Part shown: piece after piece, positions 52,183 to 60,728 of the stretch
Layout of the letters: the number at the start of each line of letters is the position of its first letter
Position numbering within the stretch: the first letter of the stretch is position 1
NCBI GenBank assembly: GCA_002412625.1
Contig: DHVK01000023.1
Coordinates: forward strand, 92,871-156,870
Length of the DNA stretch: 64,000 nt
Direction of reading: 5' to 3'
From: Cloacimonetes bacterium UBA5210
Lineage (GTDB): Bacteria; Cloacimonadota; Cloacimonadia; Cloacimonadales; Cloacimonadaceae
Program-made: the position numbers and the translations under genes
The notes under the pieces: model-generated
Databases searched by the model: none
The model's input: the letters and a program-made list of their open reading frames with translations, nothing else
Told to the model about the DNA's origin: nothing

Positions 52183-53229
52183 CTAGAACCCCACGCCCAG
52201 GGCAAAGAGAAACTCGCTGTCGGAAAGCTTCAAGCCCTTTGTGTTGAGTGAGAAATCGAAGCGGAACATCTGGTAGTTGTAGCCGGAACCAAGGGTGAGA
52301 TTGATGTTGTCAGCACCATAGAAATCCCGGCTATAGAGCCCGGCTCTCAGGTCCATACCCTGCGACACAACCTCGTCACTGCTGAGGCTGGATGTATCCC
52401 AGTTTACGCGGTAGCTGTAGCCCATGTGATATGTGGTTTCGGGATCGCTGGAGATCTTGCTCTGCACCCCAAAACTGGTCTTGGAGGCTCCGCTGCCATA
52501 TTGCACACCGGTGGCAATGCGGCGCTGAATGCTCTTGGCGGGGTAGTTTTCCCACCACAAGCGGGAAAGAATGTCGTAGGCAGTGAGGCCAAACACGGTG
52601 TCCCCGGCTCTGTAAACCAGGCCCAGATCAGTGCTGAAACCCTTCACCTTGTCATCAATGAAGTGGTCGCGGATAAACTGGCTGCCTTGTCTGTGTTCCA
52701 CCAGATAGACCAGGCGGCCGCTGATATACTTCATGTTCAACCCGGCATTGATGTTCGGCCAGTTGTTGTCCGAGATCCCCACACTGAGCTGCACCTTGTC
52801 CAGCTTGTAGTCGTAATACATGCTCTGGCCGGTGGAAGTATCATATTCACTGATGTTGATGGCGGCCATGGGCTGATACGAGAGGGCCACCTGTTTCGCG
52901 GCGAGGGTGAAATACTTGAATTGCTTCTCAGAAAGGAAGTTACTGACGTTCACCGATTCCCAGAAGCTCAGCTTTTCATCGTCTGCCATGCGGTATGCCA
53001 GATATAGCAGGGTGGATTCATTCTTTGCCAATAGCGCCGGATTGCCGTATGAGGCAAAGGGATCCAGAGGGTCTGTGACATTCATACCCCCCATTCCCAG
53101 CGCAATGGCGGAGACGTTGTTTTCCGGAATAGCGTAGTCATAACTGGTGATCGGTAATGGACTTAGTTGGTTTTGGGCACCTAGCGCCAGAACACCGAGC
53201 GTCATCAGTGCCAAAAAAAGATATCTCAT
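52183..53229 (-). CDS. PorV/PorQ-like outer-membrane protein
   Basis: 348 residues with a signal peptide (MRYLFLALMTLGVLALGAQ). The segment NVSAIALGMGGMNVTDPLDP followed by FASYGNPALLAKNESTLLYL and a strand-rich body ending FSLNTKGLKLSDSEFLFALG suggest a 14-stranded barrel of the FadL/PorV type. PorV is a shuttle for type IX-secreted proteins in Bacteroidota, so it may serve the tail-bearing proteins of this window, but it could instead be an unrelated UPF0164-type protein. Directly abuts the PAP2 gene. Confidence 0.65.
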   Translation of the reverse strand: MRYLFLALMTLGVLALGAQNQLSPLPITSYDYAIPENNVSAIALGMGGMNVTDPLDPFASYGNPALLAKNESTLLYLAYRMADDEKLSFWESVNVSNFLSEKQFKYFTLAAKQVALSYQPMAAINISEYDTSTGQSMYYDYKLDKVQLSVGISDNNWPNINAGLNMKYISGRLVYLVEHRQGSQFIRDHFIDDKVKGFSTDLGLVYRAGDTVFGLTAYDILSRLWWENYPAKSIQRRIATGVQYGSGASKTSFGVQSKISSDPETTYHMGYSYRVNWDTSSLSSDEVVSQGMDLRAGLYSRDFYGADNINLTLGSGYNYQMFRFDFSLNTKGLKLSDSEFLFALGVGF

Positions 53230-54126
53230 CTAAAGAACTCCTTGCAGTTTGCGATGGGCATAGTTTGCCAGATAGTAGCCACCCAGACCGGTGAACACCC
53301 CAAATACGGCATCAATAAACCAATGATAATGACAATACACGGTCGCCAGGCTCAGGAAAAAGACTATCGGGATAAACACATAGCCCAGCCTGCGGGCATG
53401 GCGCAAGGCGGCGATGGTGAGCACAATTGCCACCCCCACATGAGAAGAGGGGAAGGCTCCGCCCAGATGGTTACTGTGCCGATAGATGAACACCATGATG
53501 TGTGTAAAGGGACCTCCGCGGTAGATGCGCGTAAGCTCCATAGCCTCCGGGATAAAGCGTCCGCCCACCACCGGCAGGATGCTGTAGATAAAGTAACACA
53601 GATAGAAGACAAAGCTGAGGTTGAAGATCAGTTCCCTGAACCCTTCCGGCTTCTTGAAGTAAAGGTACAGCGGCAAGCCCACGATCATCGGGTAATAGCA
53701 GAAATAGGCAAAGTGAAAGAGCTCGCTGATCAGGATGTGGTCAAAGCGCAAGCCCCACACCATGGACGGCAGATAGCCAAACAGCTTCAGATCGATATTC
53801 ATGAAGAAGGGATCCAGCCACCGGGTAAAGATGATGCGGTTGAAGGCATAGCCCCCGGTGAAGAAATAGCCGAACAGGGTTACCGGATATAGTCCGCGGA
53901 CGAGGGAAAGGGCTTTCTCCCACCCGGGATGCTTAGCGGAATCCAGATTACGGTGCCACCACGCCATCAGCAGGATGCCCACGCCAATGCTCAGCATCGC
54001 GGGGATATGTACGAGCGGCTCGACCACCCGGGATAGCCCCACCAGCATATACAGCAGGATCCAGCCGATATAAGCCAGGGTAATGACGTCTATGGCCGAG
54101 AGCAGACTATCAGATCTGTTTGTCAT
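53230..54126 (-). CDS. PAP2-family phosphatase/transferase (IPC-synthase-like)
   Basis: 298 residues from ATG 54126, which overlaps the GNAT gene end by 17 nt. About seven membrane segments. Active-site motifs typical of the PAP2 superfamily: GGAFPSSHVGVAIVLTI (SxxH) and YCHYHWFIDAVFG (second His and Asp), plus an upstream basic region; this spacing is found in inositol-phosphorylceramide-synthase-type members. It hydrolyses or transfers phospho-lipid head groups. With a GNAT and a PlsY-like gene alongside, membrane lipid synthesis is the natural guess. Confidence 0.75.
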   Translation of the reverse strand: MTNRSDSLLSAIDVITLAYIGWILLYMLVGLSRVVEPLVHIPAMLSIGVGILLMAWWHRNLDSAKHPGWEKALSLVRGLYPVTLFGYFFTGGYAFNRIIFTRWLDPFFMNIDLKLFGYLPSMVWGLRFDHILISELFHFAYFCYYPMIVGLPLYLYFKKPEGFRELIFNLSFVFYLCYFIYSILPVVGGRFIPEAMELTRIYRGGPFTHIMVFIYRHSNHLGGAFPSSHVGVAIVLTIAALRHARRLGYVFIPIVFFLSLATVYCHYHWFIDAVFGVFTGLGGYYLANYAHRKLQGVL

Positions 54127-55225
54127 AGATCCTGTAAGTCTTGTAGCGAATGGCATCCAGCATTTCCGCCACGCGGATCATCATGGTGTTGTTTTCCAGC
54201 ACCCAAGAGAATTCCCCGCGGAAGAAGCCTTTGGGCAGTCCGTTTTTGTATTGATGGTAATAGAACAGCGTGTCGATGCCGCGGCCTTGAAACTCTTTGA
54301 TCAGGCCCATGGTGATCACGCGCGCGCTGCCGATCTTCTTCTGCTTCAGTAGCGCTTTGATCATCGTAATGGGGTTCAGCCGCCCTTTCATTACCTTCAG
54401 CACTTCGTTATAGTTTGGCAAAGCCAGGGAGAAGCCGGCGGGATGCCCGTCCTTTTCGGCGATAAAGATGAGATCGGGATCTGCCAGCGGCAGCAGTTCT
54501 TCCACGATGTGGTCAAACTCCGCCTTGGTCATGGGCACGTTCCCCCAGTTATATTCCCAGGCTTTGGTGTATATCTCAAATACGGTTTCAATGTCCTTGC
54601 GCATTTGTTTTTTATCTTTGGAAAGGCTACGAATCGTTACTCCGGCGCGCTTCTCAATGGCCGCGGCGAGGCGTTGCACCCGTTCCGGCATCTCGTAGCG
54701 CACGCTCAGATAGGCATAGAGATCCATAGTTTTTTGCAAGCCGCAAGCCGCAAAAAGCTCTTGATAATAAGGCAAAGCATGCGGCATCATCACCATCGGG
54801 GGGTCCAGAAAGCCATCCACCAGCAAGCCCACTTCCTGATTTACAGAGAAGTTCATCGGCCCGCGCATGGCCGTAAAGCCCTTGCCCCGGTTCCACTCCG
54901 CCGCAGCATCAAAGAGCAGAGATGCCACAGATAGATCATTCACACACTCAAAGAAGCCAAAGAAACCGATATCCTCGTTGTGCTCTATCTGATGCTGGGT
55001 ATTGGTATGCGCGCTGATGCGCCCCAAGACCCGATCCCCATCGAGCGCCAGAAACAATTGTACTTCCGAATGCAGGTAATAGGGATTCTTACGGGCATTG
55101 AAGAATTTATATTGTTCCGGAATCAGGGGCGGAACCCAAGCCGGATCGTCCTTATAAAGCTCAAAGGGCAGCATGATGAACTGCTTCAGCTGCTTCTTGG
55201 TAAGTACCATCTCGATTTTCAGCAT
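54110..55225 (-). CDS. GNAT-fold acyltransferase-like protein of about 370 residues
   Basis: 371 residues from ATG 55225 (GAGG six bases before). The sequence (FELYKDDPAWVPPLIPEQYK, RKNPYYLHSEVQLFLALDGD, RVLGRISAHTNTQH) matches a group of large GNAT-superfamily proteins found in the FCB phyla with an unassigned role; the second half has a further acetyltransferase-like segment (EFQGRGIDTLFYYHQYKNG). Bacterial ceramide synthase belongs to the GNAT superfamily, so a lipid N-acyltransferase is possible, but nothing in the sequence proves it. Lies between PlsY-like and PAP2 genes. Confidence 0.7.
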   Translation of the reverse strand: MLKIEMVLTKKQLKQFIMLPFELYKDDPAWVPPLIPEQYKFFNARKNPYYLHSEVQLFLALDGDRVLGRISAHTNTQHQIEHNEDIGFFGFFECVNDLSVASLLFDAAAEWNRGKGFTAMRGPMNFSVNQEVGLLVDGFLDPPMVMMPHALPYYQELFAACGLQKTMDLYAYLSVRYEMPERVQRLAAAIEKRAGVTIRSLSKDKKQMRKDIETVFEIYTKAWEYNWGNVPMTKAEFDHIVEELLPLADPDLIFIAEKDGHPAGFSLALPNYNEVLKVMKGRLNPITMIKALLKQKKIGSARVITMGLIKEFQGRGIDTLFYYHQYKNGLPKGFFRGEFSWVLENNTMMIRVAEMLDAIRYKTYRIYDKQI

Positions 55226-55232
55226 GTTTACC

Positions 55233-55877
55233 TCAGATTTCGCCCAGGCGTTTAGACACGGCAAAGTTCAGGATGCCCATCAGCACTGCGGACACCATCA
55301 GGATCAGATTGAAATATACGGGCAGATCCCCCAGATACCAGGTGGTTAGGTGGAAGAAGAACTGAAACAGCACCACCGGCAGGATCACGATCGTATATTG
55401 CGCAAAGCGGATTTGCTTGAAGCGCATCACAAGAATCAACGCCAAGAAGGCAGTGATCAACGTTGGCAGAAAGGCAAAATAGGCAAAGAAGCCCATGTAG
55501 GTGAAGATCCCGCGTCCACCCCGGAAGTGGTGATTCATCGGCAGGCAATGCCCCAAAAGCATTCCAATACCATAGGCCAACATCAGATTCGGGCTATAGA
55601 GGATGCTGAAATCCAGATTTGCGCTATTAAGATCCAGCCGGCGCAGAAGAAACTCCACTACCAGCAGAAAGAGATAGGCCTTGCTAAGATCCAGCGCACC
55701 CACCAATAAGCCCATGGGTTTACTGATATGAGTATAGATATTCTCGGTATCTGCCAACCCGGTGCCCACTTTTTCCACATTCAGCGAGCGGAAGCTTCTG
55801 GTGATCATCCGCGCGGTGGAAAAGCCTCCGTAGAAATAGGCAATCAGGAAGATGAAGGCTGCCAAGAGGATAATCAT
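55233..55877 (-). CDS. Divergent PlsY-like glycerol-3-phosphate acyltransferase
   Basis: 214 residues with about six membrane helices. GHCLPMNHHFRGGRGIFTYM corresponds to the PlsY motif GHxxPxxxxFKGGKG, and DLSKAYLFLLV to the Lys-containing helix. The usual first motif (GSGNIGATN) is only weakly seen as VGTGLADTENIY and the third (HRxNIxRL) is not visible. PlsY transfers the acyl group from acyl phosphate to glycerol-3-phosphate. This may be an altered or specialised member. Overlaps yggS by four bases. Confidence 0.65.
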   Translation of the reverse strand: MIILLAAFIFLIAYFYGGFSTARMITRSFRSLNVEKVGTGLADTENIYTHISKPMGLLVGALDLSKAYLFLLVVEFLLRRLDLNSANLDFSILYSPNLMLAYGIGMLLGHCLPMNHHFRGGRGIFTYMGFFAYFAFLPTLITAFLALILVMRFKQIRFAQYTIVILPVVLFQFFFHLTTWYLGDLPVYFNLILMVSAVLMGILNFAVSKRLGEI

Positions 55878-56578
55878 CGATCATCCCCATAGTGTCGCTC
55901 GCCGAAGATCGCACTGCCGATGCGCAGCATGTTTGCCCCTTCTTGCAGGGCGATCTGCCAATCGTGGCTCATGCCCATGGAAAGGTAATCAAAGCCTTCC
56001 GGAAACTCAGCGCGGATCTTGTCAAAGAGCTCTTTCAACTGCTTGAAATAGGGGCGGCTGATCTCCGGGTTAGGATGCAGCTTGCCGATCGTCATCAAGC
56101 CTCTCACCCGCAAGGTGGAATAGGACGCTATTTTCCACACCAGTTCTTCGGCATTGGCAAAGTTCACCCCGCTCTTTTGTTCCTCTTCGGTGGTATTCAC
56201 CTGAATCAGGATATCTTGAGTGCGGTTGGTTCTGCCCAGAGCTTTGTGCAGGTTTTCTGCCAGATACACGGAATCTATGCTTTGGATGAGATACGGCTTC
56301 AGGGAAAGCAGCTGATTGATCTTGTTGCTCTGCAGGTGACCGATGAAGTGAAAGCACGCGCTTTGATCTTCCAGCATGGGCAGCTTGCGCATGGCTTCCT
56401 GCACCTTGTTCTCGCCGACATGACGGATCCCGTTTTTCATTGCGATATCCATCGATTCCACGCTATGAGTCTTGGTAACCGCCACCAGAGTGATCTCCTC
56501 GCCGGCTCGATCCAGTTTCTGCAGATAGTCCTCTATCTTGGTCCGGATTTGAGTGATGTTTCTTGATATTTCCCGCAT
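55874..56578 (-). CDS. yggS: YggS family pyridoxal-phosphate homeostasis protein
   Basis: 234 residues, standard length. The PLP-binding Lys36 is in LVAVTKTHSVESM; then HVGENKVQEAM, FHFIGHLQSNK, VNTTEEEQKSGV and SMGMSHDWQIALQEGANMLR with RIGSAIFG. YggS (PLPBP) buffers PLP without being a metabolic enzyme. ATG at 56578 lies eight nt after the peptidase stop. The stop overlaps the plsY-like start. Confidence 0.96.
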   Translation of the reverse strand: MREISRNITQIRTKIEDYLQKLDRAGEEITLVAVTKTHSVESMDIAMKNGIRHVGENKVQEAMRKLPMLEDQSACFHFIGHLQSNKINQLLSLKPYLIQSIDSVYLAENLHKALGRTNRTQDILIQVNTTEEEQKSGVNFANAEELVWKIASYSTLRVRGLMTIGKLHPNPEISRPYFKQLKELFDKIRAEFPEGFDYLSMGMSHDWQIALQEGANMLRIGSAIFGERHYGDDR

Positions 56579-56586
56579 TTGATCTC

Positions 56587-59500
56587 CTATTTGAGCAGCA
56601 GCATTTTTCGGGTTTGGCTGGAATTCTCGCCTTGCAGACGGTAGAAGTAGAGCCCGCTGGGCAATATTCTGCCATGATCGTCCGTGGCGTCCCAGGCCAG
56701 AGTATGACTCCCTGCCGGGAGCTGCGCGTTCACCAGGTTACGCACCTTTTGCCCCCTGATATTAAAGATATCCAGGCTGCTGTGTTGCGCTTTAGCCAGG
56801 CTGAAGGTGATTGTGGTATTGGGGTTGAAGGGATTGGGATAATTCTGTTTCAGCTTGTCCAACGCCGGACTCTGGTTCGCGTCGGCGTTATCCACATACC
56901 CGGTGGCGGCAAAAGATGCCTGCCGGCTTAGTGATCCGCGATAGGTAGTCCAGGGCGCCAAAGCTGAAGCCGTGCGGCGCAGATTACTCATCAGAATACC
57001 ATTGGAGAATCCGGTAACCAGCTTGAAATAGCCGTCGTTATCAAAATCCACCAGAGTTCCGGGAGTCGCGCCATTGTATGAAGTGCCAAAGGGAAAGCCG
57101 GAGACCGGGCTGCCATCGTGGTTATAAGCATAGAGGCTGTTGTTATTGTTATGCAGCAGAATCTCATATTGGAAGTCACCATCAATATCCGCCACCAGGG
57201 GGGGGCAACTGAATGAAGTGTTTGTCACAACCGGGAATCCGGGAAGATTCTCTCCGGATTGCGCTACCGCCCACAGCATACCGGAGTTTGAGACCCAAAG
57301 CAGATCCAGAGATGAGTCGCGATTCAGATCCGCAATTATCATCCCTCCCGCCATCGGCGCATCGATTGTCTTTTGGAACTCGATGCCGGCAGGCCCCACC
57401 AAATACATCGTATTATTTGTGCCGATGGCAACTTTGCCGTTGTCCAAAATCACCGGGCTTCCGGTGAAACCGGCGCCAAGATTGTGCGCGTAGGATTGAT
57501 TGATTACTCCGCCGGGACCGATTACCTTCAGTTCCCCGCTACCGGTACCGGCCACAATCTGCATGGGGCCTGCGGCAGAAAGTCTGCCTACCGCCAGCTC
57601 CACTTGTACCGTAGAGCCCAGATATAATGGAAATCCGGGAGCGTTCATGCCCTGATTGTCGATCACATAGAGGTTTCCGTCCAACCCGGTTGCAATTACT
57701 TCGTTGTTACCATCACCGGTAAAATCTGCCAGCACCGGGCTGAAGACGAAGGATGTTTCCGCGTTGTAGCTGAAGATCAGCTCTCCCGCCATATTCAGCG
57801 CAATGATTTTCCCGGTACGGCTGGTAATCACCAGATCATCGCCACCCAGGTTATCGATCTGCCCCATTGCCGTGCTGCGGAATACGTTCAGCTCGTCCGG
57901 GCTTTGGAATCCGGCGAATTCTTCGCCATCTGAACCGATCAGATACGCGATGCCGAAGACATCCAGATACAGAATATCATTGCTGCCGTCGCCGTTGAAA
58001 TCTCCAACGATGGGGGCGGATTTCCCCGCATTCGGAGTTTCCCAGGGGAAGCGGGCATCCAGCAAGGTTACATCAAAAGTTACATCGTAATACTTGATCC
58101 CTGTGCTTAGGTTATTCAAAGGATCAAAGGACTCCACTGCCAGGCGTAAAGTATAGGTGCCAAAGTTAAGCTCCTGAGGCATTTCCAGCATAAAGTGCAT
58201 GTCTTCAGGAGTCGATTCTCCGGGTTCGAGTTGCCCTACCATCAGGCAAACTTCCAGTAGTTCCATTCCGGGAGGAGCGGCTACTAAGCGAATCGAGACA
58301 TCATAGGCAGTGCCCCAGCCTTCGGCATTGCGCACCACCGGATACAAGCGGATGGTTTCTCCGGGATTGATCGTGCCATCGCCATCACCCAGGCCGTCAT
58401 CAAACTCATAGCTCTCCAAAACAAGCATGGGTAATTCCGGATTGGGTAACTTCACTGCCACAGAAGGATCGCCGAACAGAATCATCTCCATATAGCACCA
58501 GCGCATCACGTCGTTACTGAGCGCGGAGTTCAGATTTTGCAAACGGGAGTAGGTGAGCGCGTCGCCCAATTGCAGGTGATTCTGTTCATACAAACCGATG
58601 AAAAACTCACGATCGTAAAACTGGCTTGCGCCTTCGATACTGCCTGGCATATACCAGCCATAGCGAGTGTTTCCAATGAAAGCAAACACGCCGCCGGAAG
58701 CCATCAGAAGATGCTCGCCGATGCACTCACCATCGCCGGATGTGCGTTGGTCAAAAGCAGCCGGATAGCAGCCCTGGGAATACAAGAAGCCATACTCTGT
58801 GTTCTGCAGCTGGTTGATGGTGTTATTACCCTGGCCCATCAGATAAGTCTCATTGGCGTGCCCCATATGGTTCATGACGTTCACGCCATTGTTGATACTG
58901 TTCCATACAGATGATGAGGAATATGTGCCATCACGTTGATACTGTGTGCTATACATGTATCCATCCGGCAGATATTGGGCTACATCGTCTTTATAATCTG
59001 CTCCCCAAGTGAGGGGATTGTTGTTCAGGTTTTCGCCGTAGAAGATGGCGATGTTGTTGCTGAAACTATCGTGATCCACATAATAGCGAATCTTGCGGAA
59101 GATGTTGTTGAACTCCCACAGTGTTTCTGCGGGAAAGCGCCCGATATGCAGCTCCGGAATCATATCCGTTTGGTCCTGCATCTCGCCGTAAACATCGTTA
59201 CCATTGGCATTCCAATTGCCATCCAGGTTGCTGAAGTAAAGGTCTGAGGGCATGCGGTTGTCCACAGTGGAGCCCACTCTGCCAAATACTCCGCGCTCCG
59301 GAACCACCTCGTCATCGCCACCCAAAATCACATACTCCAGCGGAATATCTCCGGAAAGCCAGAGCAGATAGGCATCAATGATGAAATTGCGCACTTTCTC
59401 GGCATTATCCACTCCGGTATAGTTTGCATAGATAAACTCCGTGCTGTAAATGCCGGTGCTGATGCCCTTGCTTTCGCGCCAGGCAGCATATTCCGCAAAC

Positions 59501-60189
59501 CACAGGGTGCGGGAATCGCTGGTGATGATGATCATGCTTTTGGCGTCTGCGGGGTCAAGATTGCGGCTGGTATGGCGGGTTTTGGGTGCAGCGCTGTAGC
59601 TTTGGATTGTTTCAGGGTTTTTCACCATGCTCTTGAGGCTGGCAAGGCTGCTATCATGCAAGCTCACATAGCGGGATTGCTTTTCAGACACTTCCGCGTT
59701 GCCGTTTGTGGTGATATCCAGGTTGAAGGAGCTGTAGCTCATAAGCTCTTTGCTAACCGGGTTGTAGCGGATGGGATAGATATTGAAGTGCGCGATGGCA
59801 TATCCGCGATAATAGTGGGTGCCCAGATACTCGTAATCCTTGTAGGGATAAAAGGCGTTGTTTGCATAGACTGAAGCATCCGCCACGGTTTGTGAGACGA
59901 TTTCCGGGCTGGATATGGGCTGCTGAGCTTTGGCAAAATCGATATTTACGCCCTTGCCCAGATCCACGGATTGTCCCCAGGTGATTGAAGCTCCGCTGTA
60001 TTCCTCGCCAAAAGGCAGGAGCACGTTCATTTTGTAATAGTGCAGCATTGGTTTTCCGGGATCTAACAGCAGAGCAAAGTCCGCCGTGTTGAAGTTCCGG
60101 GTTTCAGGACCGATTTGGGCACTAATCCGGAGCGCCGCTAAGAGGGTAATACTCCAGACTAACATCATGATGATCATTAATTTACGCAT
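56587..60189 (-). CDS. C25 (gingipain-like) peptidase with FG-GAP repeats and sorting-type tail
   Basis: 1200 residues from ATG 60189 (GGAAG before; an upstream in-frame ATG at 60210 is less likely). Signal peptide MRKLMIIMMLVWSITLLAA. Propeptide-like region to about 200, C25 catalytic domain about 215-560 with His444 in MNHMGHANE and Cys474 in YSQGCYPAAF; beta domains (about 590-700), then an FG-GAP/VCBS propeller with DFNGDGSND, DFTGDGNNE and DIDGDFQYE calcium-type repeats (about 730-1080). The end (NYPNPFNPNTTITFSLAKAQ, LDIFNIRGQKVRNLV, GLYFYRLQGE) is the FlgD-like type IX tail. Probably a secreted protease. Confidence 0.9.
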   Translation of the reverse strand: MRKLMIIMMLVWSITLLAALRISAQIGPETRNFNTADFALLLDPGKPMLHYYKMNVLLPFGEEYSGASITWGQSVDLGKGVNIDFAKAQQPISSPEIVSQTVADASVYANNAFYPYKDYEYLGTHYYRGYAIAHFNIYPIRYNPVSKELMSYSSFNLDITTNGNAEVSEKQSRYVSLHDSSLASLKSMVKNPETIQSYSAAPKTRHTSRNLDPADAKSMIIITSDSRTLWFAEYAAWRESKGISTGIYSTEFIYANYTGVDNAEKVRNFIIDAYLLWLSGDIPLEYVILGGDDEVVPERGVFGRVGSTVDNRMPSDLYFSNLDGNWNANGNDVYGEMQDQTDMIPELHIGRFPAETLWEFNNIFRKIRYYVDHDSFSNNIAIFYGENLNNNPLTWGADYKDDVAQYLPDGYMYSTQYQRDGTYSSSSVWNSINNGVNVMNHMGHANETYLMGQGNNTINQLQNTEYGFLYSQGCYPAAFDQRTSGDGECIGEHLLMASGGVFAFIGNTRYGWYMPGSIEGASQFYDREFFIGLYEQNHLQLGDALTYSRLQNLNSALSNDVMRWCYMEMILFGDPSVAVKLPNPELPMLVLESYEFDDGLGDGDGTINPGETIRLYPVVRNAEGWGTAYDVSIRLVAAPPGMELLEVCLMVGQLEPGESTPEDMHFMLEMPQELNFGTYTLRLAVESFDPLNNLSTGIKYYDVTFDVTLLDARFPWETPNAGKSAPIVGDFNGDGSNDILYLDVFGIAYLIGSDGEEFAGFQSPDELNVFRSTAMGQIDNLGGDDLVITSRTGKIIALNMAGELIFSYNAETSFVFSPVLADFTGDGNNEVIATGLDGNLYVIDNQGMNAPGFPLYLGSTVQVELAVGRLSAAGPMQIVAGTGSGELKVIGPGGVINQSYAHNLGAGFTGSPVILDNGKVAIGTNNTMYLVGPAGIEFQKTIDAPMAGGMIIADLNRDSSLDLLWVSNSGMLWAVAQSGENLPGFPVVTNTSFSCPPLVADIDGDFQYEILLHNNNNSLYAYNHDGSPVSGFPFGTSYNGATPGTLVDFDNDGYFKLVTGFSNGILMSNLRRTASALAPWTTYRGSLSRQASFAATGYVDNADANQSPALDKLKQNYPNPFNPNTTITFSLAKAQHSSLDIFNIRGQKVRNLVNAQLPAGSHTLAWDATDDHGRILPSGLYFYRLQGENSSQTRKMLLLK

Positions 60190-60503
60190 AATATATCTTC
60201 CATTTCGCATTTTATTTCTTTGGGCTTTCTTTAGCTATAATACAGAATCAAAAAGCCGTGTATAAGTCAAGAACAAATTGCAGTTTCCGGGCCGGCTTGC
60301 ACAGAATGGAACGCGGATTGGGCAGAGATATCGGCTTTTCTGGCAGTGCTGCCGGGGGATAGCTCGCCGGATGCGGCAGTCACGGAGCCGGGTTCAAGCC
60401 AAATCATGCCCTGGAGTTCAAGTCACCTATTGTATCTATCTATTTCGAGATAAGTTCAAGGGTGGTTTGGACTTCAGGCAATGCATGGTTTCCACCCTTG
60501 ATA

Positions 60504-60570
60504 TTGAAGTCCATTTGACCGTATAAGATATAGGTCAACATTAAGATACACAAGGTCAAATGAACTCCAA
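60504..60570. repeat. Imperfect 17-nt inverted repeat with 33-nt loop
   Basis: TTGAAGTCCATTTGACC (60504-60520) pairs with GGTCAAATGAACTCCAA (60554-60570) at 15 of 17 positions. The loop contains GGTCAAC, a partial repeat of the stem end. The arms do not resemble the 58-nt element next to it. Confidence 0.7.
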
Positions 60571-60589
60571 TTGCACAAACCGGGTTCAA

Positions 60590-60647
60590 GCTGATTTTGT
60601 GCTGTTATTATGCTGTGGGCATAGGATAATATGGGCTTGATATCAGC
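60590..60647 (+). repeat. 58-nt hairpin element, copy 6 (complete)
   Basis: Long arm 60590-60617 (GCTGATTTTGTG then CTGTTATTATGCTGTG), loop 60618-60630 ending GATAAT, short arm 60631-60647 (ATGGGCTTGATATCAGC). It is the most diverged complete copy. It lies 82 nt beyond the stop of the EamA gene, upstream of the C25 peptidase. Confidence 0.8.
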
Positions 60648-60728
60648 CTGAACTACAGACAATGCCGGCTGGGGGGCACGGGGTTTCCACATTAGATCGC
60701 GGAGCTGTGGAACGGGGAATTGCCCTAT

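Larger units (their letters stand above)
60190..60728. other. Intergenic region with two inverted-repeat structures
   Basis: About 540 nt without a gene. It holds the hairpin repeat copy 6 (60590-60647) and a separate 17/17-nt inverted repeat (60504-60570). Several GGAGTTCA/TTCAAG words recur between 60400 and 60600, suggesting remnants of repeated elements. Short plus-strand and minus-strand frames here have no supporting sites. No clear promoter for the peptidase gene was identified. Confidence 0.5.
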
